DNA of 53,486 bases from Lentisphaerota bacterium (GTDB lineage Bacteria > Verrucomicrobiota > Kiritimatiellia > UBA8416 > VGWJ01): NCBI GenBank assembly GCA_016873635.1, contig VGWJ01000015.1, positions 1 to 53,486 on the forward strand, given 5' to 3'. The translations under genes were made by a program, and so were the position numbers. Of this stretch, positions 42,587 to 53,295 are shown in pieces (within the stretch, counting starts at the first letter, position 1; every line of letters begins with the position of its first letter). The notes below the pieces were generated by a model. That model was not told where the DNA came from. It saw only the letters and a list, made by a program, of their open reading frames with translations, and did not search any database.

Positions 42587-44604
42587 GCCGCTTCCTCCCC
42601 CGCGGCGGACGGCGGCGTCTCCGGCGCGCCGGCCGCCGGAGCCGGGCCGGCCGCCCGGGACTTGGCGCGCTCGGCGGCCTCGCGCTCCTCCTCCGTGAGC
42701 ACCCGGCCGTGGCGGACGATGTCTTCGACGTCGCGGCCGTCGAGGGTCTCGCGCTCCAGGAGCAGGCCGGCGATCATCTCCAGCTTGTCGCGGTTCGCGG
42801 TCAGGAGCGCGCGGGCCCGGTCGTAGCTGATCCCCAGTATCCGGCTCACCTCGGCGTCGATCTTGCGGGCCGTGTCCTCGCTGAAGTCCTGCTGGCGCGT
42901 AATCTCGCGCCCCAGAAACATCAGCTCCTGGTGGTCGCCGAACGTCTGGGGTCCCAGCGTCTCGCTCATGCCCCAGTTGCAGACCATCAGGCGCGTTATG
43001 CGCGTGGCCTCCTTGAGGTCCGAGCTGGCCCCGGAAGTGATATCCCCGAAAGTCAGCTCCTCGGCCACGCGTCCGCCCATCAGGCCGGTGAGCATACCCA
43101 GCAGCTTTGTCCGGCCCTCGATGTGGCGGTCCTTCTCCGGCAGGTGCATGGTCGCGCCCAGGTAGGCCACGCCGCGCGGAATGATCGTGATCTTGTGCAG
43201 CGGCTCGCTTTCCTCGACCAGGCAGCCCAGGATGGCGTGGCCGGCTTCGTGGTAGGCCGTGATGCGCTTTTCCCTGTCGTCCAGCACGCGGCTGCGGCGC
43301 TCGCGGCCCCAGCGCACCTTGTCGCGCGCCTCCTCGAGGTCGGGCATGTCCACCGCTTCCTTGCCCTGCCGGGCCGCCAGCAGGGCGGCCTCGTTGAGCA
43401 GGTTTTCGAGGTCCGCGCCGGAGAAACCGGGCGTGCCCCGCGCCATGCGGCGCAGGTCCGCTTTCTTGTCCAGGGTGACCTTCTTGGAATGCATGCGCAG
43501 GATGGCCTCGCGGCCGTCGATGGTGGGCAGGTCGATCACGATCTGGCGATCGAAGCGGCCGGGGCGCAGCAGCGCCGGGTCCAGCACGTCCGGCCGGTTC
43601 GTCGCCGCCAGGATGATCACCCCCTCCTGCGTCTCGAAACCGTCCATCTCCACCAGCAGCGCGTTGAGGGTCTGCTCGCGCTCGTCGTGGCCGCCGCCGA
43701 TGCCCGTGAAACGGCTGCGGCCCACGGCGTCGATCTCGTCGATGAATATGATGCAGGGCGCGTTCTGCTTGCCCTGCTCGAACATGTCGCGCACGCGCGA
43801 AGCGCCCACGCCCACGAACATCTCCACGAAGTCGGAGCCGCTGATGCTGAAGAAGGGCACGTCGGCCTCCCCGGCGATGGCCTTGGCCAGCAGGGTCTTG
43901 CCCGTGCCCGGCGGACCCATCAGCAGCACGCCCTTGGGAATCCGGCCGCCCAGCTTCTGGAACTTCTTGGGATCCTTGAGAAACTCGATGATCTCCTGGA
44001 CTTCCTCCTTGGCCTCGTCAATGCCCGCCACGTTGCTGAAGGTGACCTTGTTGCGCTCGCGCGAAAGCAGCCGGGCCCGGCTCTTGCCGAAGCTCAACGC
44101 CCCGTGCCCCGCCGCGCGCACCTGGCGCATGAACAGCAAATACAGCACGCCGAAGATCAGGATCACCGGCAGGGCGCTGGTGAGAATCTGCAGAATGTAG
44201 GGGTTGGGGCGGACCACCGTGTAGCCCACCTTGTTCTGGCGCAGCAGACGCTGCAGGTCTTCGTCCACGCGCACCACGTTCACGCGGAACTTCTGCGGCG
44301 CGCCTTCGCCCTCGGCGGGCAGGTATTCGCCGCGGAGGTACTCGGCGCCGGGGTCCAGCACGACTTCGCAGGACGTGATCCGTCCGCTTTCCACGAGCGC
44401 CACGAACTCCGGGCTGAAATTGATCTCGCGGCGCGTGTCCTGCCGGCGGGTATAGACATGGAACATGATGAGGACCAGGGCCAGGACCAGCGCCCAGGCC
44501 AGCAGGCCGCGCGGCGGCACGGGCGCGGCCGGTCCGCGGTCGGCGCGTTTGCGGCCCGGCACGGCGGGCGGCCGCGCGCCGCTTGCTCTGTTATGAATCG
44601 TCAT
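42583..44604 (-). CDS. ftsH: ATP-dependent zinc metalloprotease FtsH
   Basis: 673 residues; GAAGGA lies upstream of the ATG. Two membrane helices (about 34-50 and 140-158) flank a periplasmic segment. The AAA module has Walker A GPPGTGKT (230-237), Walker B IIFIDEID (286-291), and the second region of homology [18 protein letters not shown]. The Zn site HEAGH is at 452-456. The last 30 residues are Ala/Pro-rich. FtsH degrades unstable membrane and cytosolic proteins. It lies between tilS and folP. Confidence 0.98.
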   Translation of the reverse strand: MTIHNRASGARPPAVPGRKRADRGPAAPVPPRGLLAWALVLALVLIMFHVYTRRQDTRREINFSPEFVALVESGRITSCEVVLDPGAEYLRGEYLPAEGEGAPQKFRVNVVRVDEDLQRLLRQNKVGYTVVRPNPYILQILTSALPVILIFGVLYLLFMRQVRAAGHGALSFGKSRARLLSRERNKVTFSNVAGIDEAKEEVQEIIEFLKDPKKFQKLGGRIPKGVLLMGPPGTGKTLLAKAIAGEADVPFFSISGSDFVEMFVGVGASRVRDMFEQGKQNAPCIIFIDEIDAVGRSRFTGIGGGHDEREQTLNALLVEMDGFETQEGVIILAATNRPDVLDPALLRPGRFDRQIVIDLPTIDGREAILRMHSKKVTLDKKADLRRMARGTPGFSGADLENLLNEAALLAARQGKEAVDMPDLEEARDKVRWGRERRSRVLDDREKRITAYHEAGHAILGCLVEESEPLHKITIIPRGVAYLGATMHLPEKDRHIEGRTKLLGMLTGLMGGRVAEELTFGDITSGASSDLKEATRITRLMVCNWGMSETLGPQTFGDHQELMFLGREITRQQDFSEDTARKIDAEVSRILGISYDRARALLTANRDKLEMIAGLLLERETLDGRDVEDIVRHGRVLTEEEREAAERAKSRAAGPAPAAGAPETPPSAAGEEAA

Positions 44605-44623
44605 GTACTTCCTTCAGGGCTTT

Positions 44624-46132
44624 CTACCACAGCGCGCGCCGCGCGTCCACCCCAACGCGCCGCGCGCGCGGCGTCCGTTCCGTCGCGCGGCGGGCGGGCG
44701 GCGGGCGGGCGGCTTCCACGCGCACGGCCAGCGCGGGCGCGCCGGGACGCGCCTCCCAGCCGCGGGCGGGCCGGTATCCCGCCACCCACACCACCTGACC
44801 CGCGCACTCCAGCACCGGCACCCGTCCGCGCTGCGCGGCCGGCACCTTGGCGTCCGTGAACAAGTCCTGCAGCTTGCGCCGGCCGCGCATGCCCGAAGGC
44901 GCGATGCGATCGCCCTTCTTCCACGACCGCAGGCAAAGGCCGCGCCGCCCCGCGGCCGCGGCGTCGATCCGCACGGTCGCCGGCAGAAGGCCGAGGCGTC
45001 CGCGCGGCGCGGGGGCCGGGCCGCGCACGGGCGTCACGCGCGCGGTCAGGCCGGCCCCCGGCAGGGCGGTCACCCCCGGCACGCGCAGGCGCGCGCGGAA
45101 CGCGGCGGGCGGCGGCGGCGCGCCGCGGCCCACGGCCAGCCGCCCGTATTCGCGGGTCACCGTCCAGCCGCCGGGCAGGCGCGCGCGCCGCGTCCCCGCG
45201 GCGCCGCCCAGCAGGCGGGCCGCCGCCGTGACCGCGTCGTAGTCCAGGGCCTCGCCCGCCGCGCCCGCGCGTCCCAGCCACAGCCGCAGCGCGCGCCGCT
45301 GCGCCGCCGGCGCCGCGCGACCCAGCGCGGCGGCGTCCAAATCCGGCGCGACTTCGCCGCGCGCTCCCGGCCGCGCGCAGGCGTCCAGCAGCGCGCCGGC
45401 CAGGCCCTCAAGCCAGCGGTCCTCCGCCGCGATCACGTCCGCGGCGCGCGCCAGGACGGCCTTGATGCGCGGGTTGTATTCGGCCTCGAGCAGCGGCAGC
45501 AGACGGTGCCGCACGCGGTTGCGCAGGAACGCCACGTCGCGATTGGAGGCGTCCTCCCGCCAGGCCAGGCCGCGGCTGCGCAGGAACCGCCGCGCCTCGT
45601 CCCGCGTCACGTCCAGCATGGGCCGGATCACGGCAAGCCCCGCCAGCTCCACGCGCGGCGCGATGCCCGCCAGCCCCCTGGCGCCGGCGCCCCGGATGAG
45701 GCGCAGCAGCAGCGTCTCGGCCTGGTCGTCGGCCGTGTGCGCCGTGGCCGCCACCGTCGCCCTGCCTCCCGCCCGCCGCGCCGCCCGCGCAAAGAAGGCG
45801 TAACGCGCCTCGCGGGCCGCCGCCTCGAGCGAAAGCCCGCGCCGCCGCGCCAGGCGCGGCACGTCCGCGCGCCCGCGCACGCACGGCACGCCCATGCCGC
45901 GGCACAGCTCTTCCACGAAGGCCGCGTCCGCCGCCCCCGCCGCGCCGCGCATGCGGTGATCCAGGTGCGCCGCGCAGAGGTCGATCCGCAGCGACGGCGC
46001 AAGCTCCCGGAAGGCCTGCAGCATGGCCACGGAGTCGCCGCCGCCCGAAACCCCCAGCAGCACGCGCTGTCCGGGCGCGGGCAGGCCGTGCCGGGCGACG
46101 AAACGCCGGATCTTCTGGGGCAGCGAGGCCAC
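44624..46132 (-). CDS. tilS: tRNA(Ile)-lysidine synthase
   Basis: 502 residues from GTG 46132. The PP-loop VLLGVSGGGDSVAML near residue 30, AAHLDHRMRG, ATAHTADDQAETLLLRLIRG and RRFLRSRGLAWREDASN identify TilS. The C-terminal domains extend beyond residue 340 (LCLRSWKKGDRIAPSGMRG, LFTDAKVPAAQRGRVPVLE). It changes C34 to lysidine in tRNA-Ile(CAU) so it reads AUA. It starts 8 bases after serS, and ftsH follows 19 bases downstream, a common tilS-ftsH order. The last 25 residues are a very Arg-rich tail. Confidence 0.95.
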   Translation of the reverse strand: MASLPQKIRRFVARHGLPAPGQRVLLGVSGGGDSVAMLQAFRELAPSLRIDLCAAHLDHRMRGAAGAADAAFVEELCRGMGVPCVRGRADVPRLARRRGLSLEAAAREARYAFFARAARRAGGRATVAATAHTADDQAETLLLRLIRGAGARGLAGIAPRVELAGLAVIRPMLDVTRDEARRFLRSRGLAWREDASNRDVAFLRNRVRHRLLPLLEAEYNPRIKAVLARAADVIAAEDRWLEGLAGALLDACARPGARGEVAPDLDAAALGRAAPAAQRRALRLWLGRAGAAGEALDYDAVTAAARLLGGAAGTRRARLPGGWTVTREYGRLAVGRGAPPPPAAFRARLRVPGVTALPGAGLTARVTPVRGPAPAPRGRLGLLPATVRIDAAAAGRRGLCLRSWKKGDRIAPSGMRGRRKLQDLFTDAKVPAAQRGRVPVLECAGQVVWVAGYRPARGWEARPGAPALAVRVEAARPPPARRATERTPRARRVGVDARRALW

Positions 46133-46140
46133 GGCGTAAC

Positions 46141-47418
46141 CTAGACGGGCACTTCGATGCGGCTGACGCCGCCCATGTACGGCACGACGGCTTCCGGCAG
46201 GACCACGGAGCCGTCGGCCTGCTGGCCGTTCTCGAGGATGGCCACCACCAGCCGCGGCAGCGCGACGCCCGAGCCGTTGAGGGTGTGCACGAAGCGGACC
46301 TTGCCCCCCGCGTCACGGTAGCGGATGCCCGCGCGACGCGCCTGGAAGTCCTCGAAGTTGCTGCACGACGAAACCTCCAGCCAGTCCCGCTGTCCGGGCG
46401 CCCACAGTTCCACGTCGTAGCACTTGGCCGCCGCGAAGCTGATGTCGCCGCTGCACAGCGCAACGACGCGGTACGCCAGTCCCAGCCGGCGCAGAACGTC
46501 CTCGGCGTTGTCCAGCAGCTTCTCCAGTTCGTCGTAGGAAGATTCCGGCGCGACGAACTTCACCATCTCGACCTTGTCGAACTGGTGCACGCGGATGATG
46601 CCGCGCGTCTCGCGTCCCGCCGCGCCGGCCTCGCGGCGGAAGCAGGCCGAGTAGGCGGTCAGGCAGACCGGCAGCGGCCGCGCGATGATCTCCTCGCGGT
46701 AGATGTTCGTCACGGGAACTTCGGCGGTGGGAATGAGGTACAGGTCGTCGGCCGCCAGGCGGTACATGTCCTCGGCGAGCTTGGGAAGCTGGCCCGTGCC
46801 GGTCATGGCCGCGGAGTTGCACAGCACCGGCGGCCAGACTTCGGTATAGCCGTGCTCGCGGACGTGCAGGTCCAGCATGAAGTTCAGCAGGGCCCGCTGC
46901 AGCCGCGCGCCCGCGCCCACGAAGAGGGGGAAGCCCGCGCCGCTCATGCGCGTGGCGCGCGCCAGGTCGAGAATGCCCAGGCGCTCCCCGATTTCCACGT
47001 GGGTGCGCGGCTCGAAGTCGAAGGCGCGGCGCGCGCCCACTTCGCGCAGCACCACGTTCCGCGCCGCGCCGCCGCCCGTCGGCACGCTCGCGTGCGGCAC
47101 GTTGGGAATGCCCAGCAGCAGCGCGTCCAGGCCGGCCCGGATCTCCCTGACGCGGTCGTCCAGCGCGGCGATCCGTTCGCCCAGCGCGCGCACCTCCGCC
47201 TGGATCGCGGAAGTGTCGGCGCCCCGCTTGCGCAGCGCGCCGACTTCCTCCGACGTGCGGTTGCGCCGGCTCTTGAGGCCCTCCGTTTCGCTCAGCAGGC
47301 GTCTGCGCTCGCGGTCGCGTTCGAGCACGGCGTCAATCACTTCCGTGGAAAGCCCCCGCCGCGCCAGCCCCTCGCGGACCTGCGCCTCGTTTTCGCGGAT
47401 TCGTTTCAGGTCAAGCAT
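46141..47418 (-). CDS. serS: Seryl-tRNA synthetase
   Basis: 425 residues from ATG 47418, with GGAG 8 bases upstream; an in-frame start at 47457 lacks a good site. The N-terminal coiled coil for tRNA binding (LDLKRIRENEAQVREGL to LGERIAALDDRVREIRAGL) precedes the class II core: TGTGQLPKLAEDMYRL (motif 1 region), LTAYSACFRREAGAAGRETRG (motif 2) and NGSGVALPRLVVAILENGQ (motif 3). It charges tRNA-Ser and is first in the cluster. Confidence 0.97.
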   Translation of the reverse strand: MLDLKRIRENEAQVREGLARRGLSTEVIDAVLERDRERRRLLSETEGLKSRRNRTSEEVGALRKRGADTSAIQAEVRALGERIAALDDRVREIRAGLDALLLGIPNVPHASVPTGGGAARNVVLREVGARRAFDFEPRTHVEIGERLGILDLARATRMSGAGFPLFVGAGARLQRALLNFMLDLHVREHGYTEVWPPVLCNSAAMTGTGQLPKLAEDMYRLAADDLYLIPTAEVPVTNIYREEIIARPLPVCLTAYSACFRREAGAAGRETRGIIRVHQFDKVEMVKFVAPESSYDELEKLLDNAEDVLRRLGLAYRVVALCSGDISFAAAKCYDVELWAPGQRDWLEVSSCSNFEDFQARRAGIRYRDAGGKVRFVHTLNGSGVALPRLVVAILENGQQADGSVVLPEAVVPYMGGVSRIEVPV

Positions 47419-47484
47419 CGTTCTTCTCCGCCGGCTGCAAGCCGTTCGCATCCACACTAGCGCCCCCGCCGCGCCAAGGCAATG

Positions 47485-47510
47485 CGATTGAAAGCGGCGA
47501 TTGAAAGCGG
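47485..47510. repeat. Tandem 13-bp repeat upstream of serS
   Basis: GCGATTGAAAGCG occurs twice in direct succession (47485-47497 and 47498-47510). It lies about 70-90 bases upstream of the serS start on the minus strand, in the 107-base gap after the hybrid-kinase gene. No protein-coding role is seen. Confidence 0.6.
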
Positions 47511-47525
47511 CGGCAAGGCTCCGGC

Positions 47526-49751
47526 CTACGCCGGATCGCTCCCGGATTCCGCGGACTCCGCCGCCGGCCGGCCGATGTGCCGGCGCAGCGTCTCCGCGAG
47601 ATCGCGCATGATCAGGGGCTTGGCCAGGAGCTCCCGCACGCCGGCCGCGGCCGCGTCCCGCGGCGATACCGTCTGGCCGTAGCCGGTGCAGAGAATGATC
47701 GGCACATCCGGCCGCACGGCGAGCATCTCGCCGGCCATTTCCGCGCCGGTCTTGTGCGGCATGACCTGGTCGGTGACGACGGCGACAAACCGTCCGGGGT
47801 TGTCTTTGAAGAGCCGGAGCGCTTCCTCGGCGCCGCCGGCCACCAGCGGCTGGTAGCCGAGCGTGGCCAGCATGCGCGACGCCATGCGGGCGACGTCGGC
47901 GTCGTCGTCCACGAACAGCACGCAGCCCGAGCCGGTGGACAGTTCGCCGCGCGCGGGAGGCGGTTCGCCGGCGGGCCGTTCCATGAGGGGCAGGACCACG
48001 TGAAACGTGGCGCCCTGTCCCGGCGCGGTGTCCACGGCCACGGCGCCCTTGAGGGCCATGGCTATGCCGTGCACCACCGCCAGGCCCATGCCCGTGCCCT
48101 CCCCGCTCGGTTTCGTGGTGAAGAAAGGCTCGAAGATGCGTTCGACCAGCTCCGCTTCCATGCCGGGGCCGCTATCCTTGACCGAAATGCGCAGATAGCG
48201 TCCCGGATCGAGCTGCGGGAAACGGCTGCCCGCGCGCGGCTCCAGGACGAATTCCGTCAGCCAGACGTCCAGGGTGCCGCCGGTCGGCCGCATCGCGTAT
48301 CCGGCGTTGGCGCACAGGTTCATCATGATCTGGTGGATCTGGGTGGAGTTGGCCATGATCACGTCGTTCTCCGCCTTGATGTGGTGCCTGATCTCGATGT
48401 TTTGAGGCAGGGATCCGCGCATGAGGACCAGGACTTCCTTCAGGATCGGCGTCACGCGGATGGGGCGGCCTTCCGGACCGATCTGCCGGCTGAACGTGAG
48501 GATCTGGTTGACGAGGTCCTTGGCGCGGTTGCCCGCCTTCAGAATTTCGGTAAGGTAGTTGCTCAGGTTTTCGCTCGAGGGCGGCGCGTAGAGGCACATC
48601 TCGGCATAGCCCAGGATCGGCGTCAGGATATTGTTGAAGTCGTGGGCGATGCCGCCCGCCAGGGTGCCGATGGCTTGCATCTTCTGGGCCTGCCGGAGCT
48701 GCTTCTCGTTTTCGCGCAGGGCTTCCTCCGCGCGGCGCCGCTCGGTGACGTCCTGCACCTGCAGCAGGTAGCCCTTGGACCGGAACTCGCTGTCGAGCCC
48801 CAGGTTGATGATGACCATATCGAGGTTGGCGTGCCCGCCGCGGGTCGTGACCAGCGCGCCCATGCCGCGCGCCTGCTCGAAGTCCATGTCGATCTCCTGG
48901 CGGACGGTCTCGCCTTCCGCCACGCGCTTTCTCGCGGGCTCCGGCAGGAACGGGTTGGTGAAGGGGTCGAAGCGCGCGAATTCAGACTGCCCGGGGCAGC
49001 CGAACATTTTGAGGCAGGCGGAGTTGACGTTGAGCAGCCGCCGCGAGGCGTCATACACGGCCACGCCCAGCGGCGAATGCGCGAAGAAGTCCCGGCTGCG
49101 CTGCTGGCTCTCCCGCAGCGCGCGTTCCGCGGCCCTGCGCGCCGACACGTCGCGGGCGATGGAAAGGATCATGGGCTCGGGCAGCGCGTCGATCCGGCGC
49201 GCGTCGATTTCCACGGGGATCTTCTCGCCGGTCCGCGTCAACAGCACGCTGTCGTAGGAAACGCGGGTTTCCTCCAGGATGCGCCGCATCAGGGCCTGGG
49301 CCTCCATCCGCCGGCGCCGGCCGGCGATTTCCTCGTCCGGCAGCGTCGCCAGCTCGACCCGCGTGAAGCCGCGCAGGGTCGCCGGCGGGGGGCTGTCGGC
49401 GATTTCCAGGGGCGTCATGCCCAGCAGCCTGGAGCGGCTGTAGCCGAGGCGGGCGCAGGCCAGGTCGTTGACCTCGCTGAAGCGGCCGGGCGCGCCCTCC
49501 TCGGTCAACCCGTGCACGAAGACCATGTCGCCCGTGCTCCGGAACAGGTGGCGGTACCATTCCGCGTCGCGCTGCGCGGCATCGGTCTCGACGCTCTTGC
49601 GCTCCGGCTCGGAAGCCTGGTCGCCCGCCGCCCGCCCCGCGGCCCCGCCGGATGCCTGATCCGACCCGAGCGGCATGATGCGCATCAGGATCACCGCCGC
49701 CATGATCAGCGCGGCGCCCGCCACGATGATCAGCGTGATGGATTGCAGCAT
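47526..49751 (-). CDS. Hybrid sensor histidine kinase with two PAS domains
   Basis: 741 residues; GGGAGGG lies before the ATG. One N-terminal membrane helix ([19 protein letters not shown]) is followed by two PAS domains (about 62-205 and 215-340). A HisKA of the NtrB type follows ([17 protein letters not shown], His 370), with an HATPase (N-box NLCANAGYA about 478-486, G-boxes DSGPGM and [11 protein letters not shown]). The C-terminal receiver (605-730) has VLFVDDD and phospho-acceptor Asp 661 (VVTDQVMPH). No output domain is present, so phosphate probably passes to another protein. It is 18 bases after mutL. Confidence 0.95.
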   Translation of the reverse strand: MLQSITLIIVAGAALIMAAVILMRIMPLGSDQASGGAAGRAAGDQASEPERKSVETDAAQRDAEWYRHLFRSTGDMVFVHGLTEEGAPGRFSEVNDLACARLGYSRSRLLGMTPLEIADSPPPATLRGFTRVELATLPDEEIAGRRRRMEAQALMRRILEETRVSYDSVLLTRTGEKIPVEIDARRIDALPEPMILSIARDVSARRAAERALRESQQRSRDFFAHSPLGVAVYDASRRLLNVNSACLKMFGCPGQSEFARFDPFTNPFLPEPARKRVAEGETVRQEIDMDFEQARGMGALVTTRGGHANLDMVIINLGLDSEFRSKGYLLQVQDVTERRRAEEALRENEKQLRQAQKMQAIGTLAGGIAHDFNNILTPILGYAEMCLYAPPSSENLSNYLTEILKAGNRAKDLVNQILTFSRQIGPEGRPIRVTPILKEVLVLMRGSLPQNIEIRHHIKAENDVIMANSTQIHQIMMNLCANAGYAMRPTGGTLDVWLTEFVLEPRAGSRFPQLDPGRYLRISVKDSGPGMEAELVERIFEPFFTTKPSGEGTGMGLAVVHGIAMALKGAVAVDTAPGQGATFHVVLPLMERPAGEPPPARGELSTGSGCVLFVDDDADVARMASRMLATLGYQPLVAGGAEEALRLFKDNPGRFVAVVTDQVMPHKTGAEMAGEMLAVRPDVPIILCTGYGQTVSPRDAAAAGVRELLAKPLIMRDLAETLRRHIGRPAAESAESGSDPA

Positions 49752-49769
49752 AATGACCCTCCCGCGCGA

Positions 49770-51620
49770 TCAGCCGCGCCCGAACCTCCGGCTCAGCTCA
49801 CGGAACGACGTGAATACCAGCGTGGGCCGTCCGTGCGGACAGGTGTAGGGCATTGCGGCCTGGGCCAGCTCGACAACCAGGCGTTCGATCTCCTCCAGCG
49901 TCAGGCGGTCGCGGGACCTGACCGCCGCGCGGCACGCCGCGCGCGCCACGGCTTCTTCGCGGCCGCGGCCCTCGCCCGCGGAGCGTCCGCCCTCTTCCGC
50001 GGCCGCGGCGAGCTCGCCCAGGATCGGCGCGGCGTCGGCGCCGGAGAAATAGGCGGGCATGGCGTCCACCACGAACGTGTCGCCTCCGAATTCCGAGACC
50101 CCGAACCCCATGCGCCGCAGCAGGTCCAGGCAGCCGCGCACGCGCTGCGCGTCGCGCGGCGGCAGCGCCACGGTCTGCGGCAGAAGCAGGCTCTGCGAAG
50201 GCACGGCTTCCCCGTCGATATCGGCCATGAACCGCTCGAACAGCACGCGTTCGTGCCCGGCGTGCGGGTCCATCAGCACGTAGCCGTCTTCGGTTTCCAG
50301 CACGACGTAAAGGCCGCCGACCTGACCGAGCACGCGGCACCAGGACCAGGGAGAGGGAGGTGAAATGGAGGCCGGGGACGGCGAAGTCCGGCCGGCGTCG
50401 GGCGACGACGGCGAGGGCGCGGCGGCGGGGCCCGTTCCCGCCGATTCGATTCCGGTTTCTTCAAAGGGGCCCGGGACGGCGGCGTCCGTCGCGGCAAGAT
50501 CGCGGATCGGGCGGCGCGGGTACTGGAAGGCGCGGCCGTAGGGCAGATCCACAATCTGCAGGCGCGGCCCGGCGTCCGCGGCAGGCGGGGCCGGAGCGGG
50601 CGCCGGCGCGCGCCCCGCCGCGGCGGCCGGGCTGCCCAGCGCCGCGGCAATGGCCGCGATCACGGCGTCGCGCACCTCGCCGGGCTGCCGGAAGCGCACC
50701 TCCTTCTTGGCGGGATGCACGTTGATGTCCACCTGTCCCGGGTCGGTTTCCACGAACAGGAAGACGCACGGATGGCGGTCGCCGGGGAGGAGGGTGCGGT
50801 AGCCTTCACGGATGGCATGGCCGATCAGCGGCGCGCCGGTCGGCCGCCCGTTCACGAAGAGGTACTGCTCGCCGCGGTCGGCGCGGCTGAAGGACGGCAC
50901 GCCGACACAGCCGCGCACCGCGACGCCCGCGGCGCCGTGCCGCGCGGGCCGCAGGTGCGCGGCGTAGTCCGCGCCGAATATCTCGCGCACCCGGACCATG
51001 ACGTCGTCGGCCGGCCCCAGGGCGTAGATCGCGCGGCCGTCGTTTTTCAGCGCCATGGCCGTGCCGGGATGGGCCAGGGCCTGCAGGATGAACGCGGCGC
51101 GCAGGTGAAAGACCTCGGTCTGGTGCGACCGCAGGAACTTGCGGCGCGCCGGCACGTTGAAGAACAGGTCGCGCACCTCCACGGAAGTGCCGCGCGGCGC
51201 GCCGGTTTCGCGCACGGCCTCCATGCGCCCGCCGCTGATTTCCAGCTCCGTGCCCGCGCCGTCCCGCGTCGCGGTCACGAGGCGGAAACGCGATACCGCC
51301 GCGATGGCGGCCAGCGCCTCACCGCGGAAGCCCAGCGTGCGCACGGCCTCGATGTCGCGCACGTCGCGGATCTTGCTGGTGGCGTGGCGCTCCACGCACA
51401 GCAACGCGTCGTCGCGGTCCATGCCGCCGCCGTTGTCGCGCACGGCCACGAGCTTGCGTCCACCGGCCGCGACTTCCACCTCGATCCGCGTGGCCCCGGC
51501 GTCAACGGCGTTCTCGATCAGCTCCTTGAGGACGGAGGCGGGCCGCTCGACCACTTCGCCCGCCGCGATCTGGTTGGCCACGACGTCGGGCAGCACGCGA
51601 ATATGGGTGTCCGGACCCAT
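49770..51620 (-). CDS. mutL: DNA mismatch repair protein MutL (endonuclease type)
   Basis: 616 residues. The GHKL ATPase carries VVERPASVLKELIENAVDAG, VRDNGGGM, TLGFRGEAL and RGTSVEVRDLFFNVPARRKF. A Pro/Ala/Ser-rich linker (about 325-420) is followed by the dimerisation domain with the metal-dependent endonuclease motif DPHAGHE near residue 451 (usual DQHAxxE; Gln is Pro here), ACRAAVRS and CPHGRPT. An endonuclease-type MutL fits an organism without MutH. mutS lies about 35 kb away. mutL starts 52 bases after the upstream gene. Confidence 0.97.
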   Translation of the reverse strand: MGPDTHIRVLPDVVANQIAAGEVVERPASVLKELIENAVDAGATRIEVEVAAGGRKLVAVRDNGGGMDRDDALLCVERHATSKIRDVRDIEAVRTLGFRGEALAAIAAVSRFRLVTATRDGAGTELEISGGRMEAVRETGAPRGTSVEVRDLFFNVPARRKFLRSHQTEVFHLRAAFILQALAHPGTAMALKNDGRAIYALGPADDVMVRVREIFGADYAAHLRPARHGAAGVAVRGCVGVPSFSRADRGEQYLFVNGRPTGAPLIGHAIREGYRTLLPGDRHPCVFLFVETDPGQVDINVHPAKKEVRFRQPGEVRDAVIAAIAAALGSPAAAAGRAPAPAPAPPAADAGPRLQIVDLPYGRAFQYPRRPIRDLAATDAAVPGPFEETGIESAGTGPAAAPSPSSPDAGRTSPSPASISPPSPWSWCRVLGQVGGLYVVLETEDGYVLMDPHAGHERVLFERFMADIDGEAVPSQSLLLPQTVALPPRDAQRVRGCLDLLRRMGFGVSEFGGDTFVVDAMPAYFSGADAAPILGELAAAAEEGGRSAGEGRGREEAVARAACRAAVRSRDRLTLEEIERLVVELAQAAMPYTCPHGRPTLVFTSFRELSRRFGRG

Positions 51621-51645
51621 GGCGAGAGCATAGGCCCGGTCAATG

Positions 51646-51700
51646 CCGCGGGCAAGGTCGAAGCGGACGGGTTCAGATGTTGATCTGGATGTCGATGACG
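51646..51700. repeat. Direct repeat, copy 1 (3' end of the toroid-repeat gene)
   Basis: 55 bases covering the last codons and the 3' flank of the 51673-53295 gene recur at 53432-53486 with two mismatches. The similarity passes the stop codon, as expected for a tandem duplication. Confidence 0.85.
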
Positions 51701-53295
51701 TCGCCCTTGCCGACGCCCCCGCCCGCGCCCCTGCCGGCGTCGATGGCCTCGATGCCGGCTTCGCCGCCGGCGTCGATGATCTCCGGCGTCATGAAGGTGG
51801 GCAGGTAGCGGTAGTAGACTTCCAGTTGCAGACAGCTCAACGCCGTATTCATCACGGGGCCGTCGGTGTGGCCGGAGAGCTCCCGGGGCATATCCCACCA
51901 GCCGATGTCCCACAGCTTGCCGCCCGGCCCTTCGATGGCCTTGGGGATGATGGTCTGATTCTCCACCAGCGTCCGCGCGAAGATGTCGTTCCACAGCTTC
52001 CACGTCTCGCCGCCGGCGTGAAACTTGGCCTGGGTGATGTAGTACCAGTAGTAGTTCTCGTTCCATTTCCTGTTCGGCGCCTTGCCGTCCCAGAAGAACG
52101 TCACGTCCGCCAGCGCCTCCAGCCCCTGGGTGCAGGCCGGCTTGTTGGCCGCGCCCAGCAGCTGCATGCTCAGTACGCCCGCGCCCGTCAGCCCCCCCCT
52201 TCCCGGCCCCGCGTAGCCGAAGCCGCCCTGGGGAACGGAGTTCTTCTCGAACCCGGCGATGGCGGTCTTCATGCAGGTGTCCAGTTGCGCGTGCTCCAGC
52301 CCCGCCATCTTGGCCGCCTTCAGAGCCTGGGCGCACCAGCCCATGTAGGAGGTGTCGTCGCGCGCCGGCGTGGGAATGAGCTTGTAGTTGAAACCGCCGC
52401 CCGGGTTCTGTCCCGTGATCACGACGGCGATGGCCTTGTCGGCCGCGTCCTTGATGGCCGGGACCTTGGTCAGGCCGTAGGCTTCGCACAGGGCGTAGGC
52501 GGCGATGGGCTGGGAGTAGTCGTTGCCGTCGCGGCCGTTGAAACGGCCGTCGCCGGTCTGGTTGTCGATCAGCCAGCGGATGGCTTTCTCCACGGTCTGG
52601 CCGAATTCCACTGACGCGGGCGTCTCGCCGTGCGCCAGAAACGCCAGCAGCGCCATGGACGTCATGGCCGGCTTGACATTGTTCCACGAGCCGTCGCTGT
52701 TCTGGTTCTTCTTCAGCCAGCGCAGGGCGCGCATGACCGCGTCCTCCACGCCCGAGGGCGCGCCGTAGCGCCGCATGGCCTCGCCGCGCATGCCCGGGCT
52801 GCGGCTGCCGTAGATGCCCCGCATGATGACCGGGCTCTTGACCATGGCCACGGAATCGAACTCGGCCGGCTGCGGGCTGAAGTCCTTGGGCGGCGTGGGC
52901 GACGGATTGTTGTCGGTGAACTTCACGTCCGGCGTGAACTCGATGTCCTGCGGCTCCGGCGGCTTCTCCTTGATCTCCTCGATTTCTTCGAGCTTCGGCG
53001 CCTCTTCGGGGTCGATGATCTGAACCTTGTAGGTGCGCCCCCGGGAGGGGGCCACGGCCGCCAGAATCGTCAGCAGGAGCACCCCCAGGACCGGCACGAC
53101 CACACCCGAGACCGGCGCCGAGAGCCTGATCATCTGCAGCCTGGCCCACTTGTACTCGCCGCTGTCGGGGGGCTGTCTCAGGCCGTGAATCACGCGCCGC
53201 ACCTTCTCCCTGAAGGACAGCGTTTCGAACAGCTCCATCAGGTCGTGGTGATGCACGCGGACTTCCGTACCGGCCGCGCTTTCCTGTTCGTCCAT
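51673..53295 (-). CDS. TonB-like membrane protein with terpenoid-cyclase/prenyltransferase-type repeats
   Basis: 540 residues; GAGGAG lies upstream of the ATG. Layout: a cytoplasmic N-terminus, one membrane helix at about 60-82 (VSGVVVPVLGVLLLTILAAV), a TonB-like Pro/Glu/Lys stretch (IIDPEEAPKLEEIEEIKEKP), then an alpha-toroid from about residue 185 to 480 with Trp/Gly-rich repeats (VMRALRWLKKNQNSDGSW, AIRWLIDNQTGDGRFNG, YMGWCAQALKAAKMAGL, YYRYLPTFM). The C-terminus is a Gly/Asp-rich linker ending DVIDIQINI. The Asp motifs of true squalene cyclases are not seen, so binding rather than catalysis is likely. A second copy begins at the window edge. Confidence 0.8.
   Translation of the reverse strand: MDEQESAAGTEVRVHHHDLMELFETLSFREKVRRVIHGLRQPPDSGEYKWARLQMIRLSAPVSGVVVPVLGVLLLTILAAVAPSRGRTYKVQIIDPEEAPKLEEIEEIKEKPPEPQDIEFTPDVKFTDNNPSPTPPKDFSPQPAEFDSVAMVKSPVIMRGIYGSRSPGMRGEAMRRYGAPSGVEDAVMRALRWLKKNQNSDGSWNNVKPAMTSMALLAFLAHGETPASVEFGQTVEKAIRWLIDNQTGDGRFNGRDGNDYSQPIAAYALCEAYGLTKVPAIKDAADKAIAVVITGQNPGGGFNYKLIPTPARDDTSYMGWCAQALKAAKMAGLEHAQLDTCMKTAIAGFEKNSVPQGGFGYAGPGRGGLTGAGVLSMQLLGAANKPACTQGLEALADVTFFWDGKAPNRKWNENYYWYYITQAKFHAGGETWKLWNDIFARTLVENQTIIPKAIEGPGGKLWDIGWWDMPRELSGHTDGPVMNTALSCLQLEVYYRYLPTFMTPEIIDAGGEAGIEAIDAGRGAGGGVGKGDVIDIQINI

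Noticed and set aside
42709-44859. 716-codon plus-strand ORF antisense to ftsH
   Set aside because: Shadow of a highly conserved gene.
47577-50363. 928-codon plus-strand ORF antisense to the hybrid kinase and mutL
   Set aside because: It spans two well-supported genes and shows no motif; a GC shadow.
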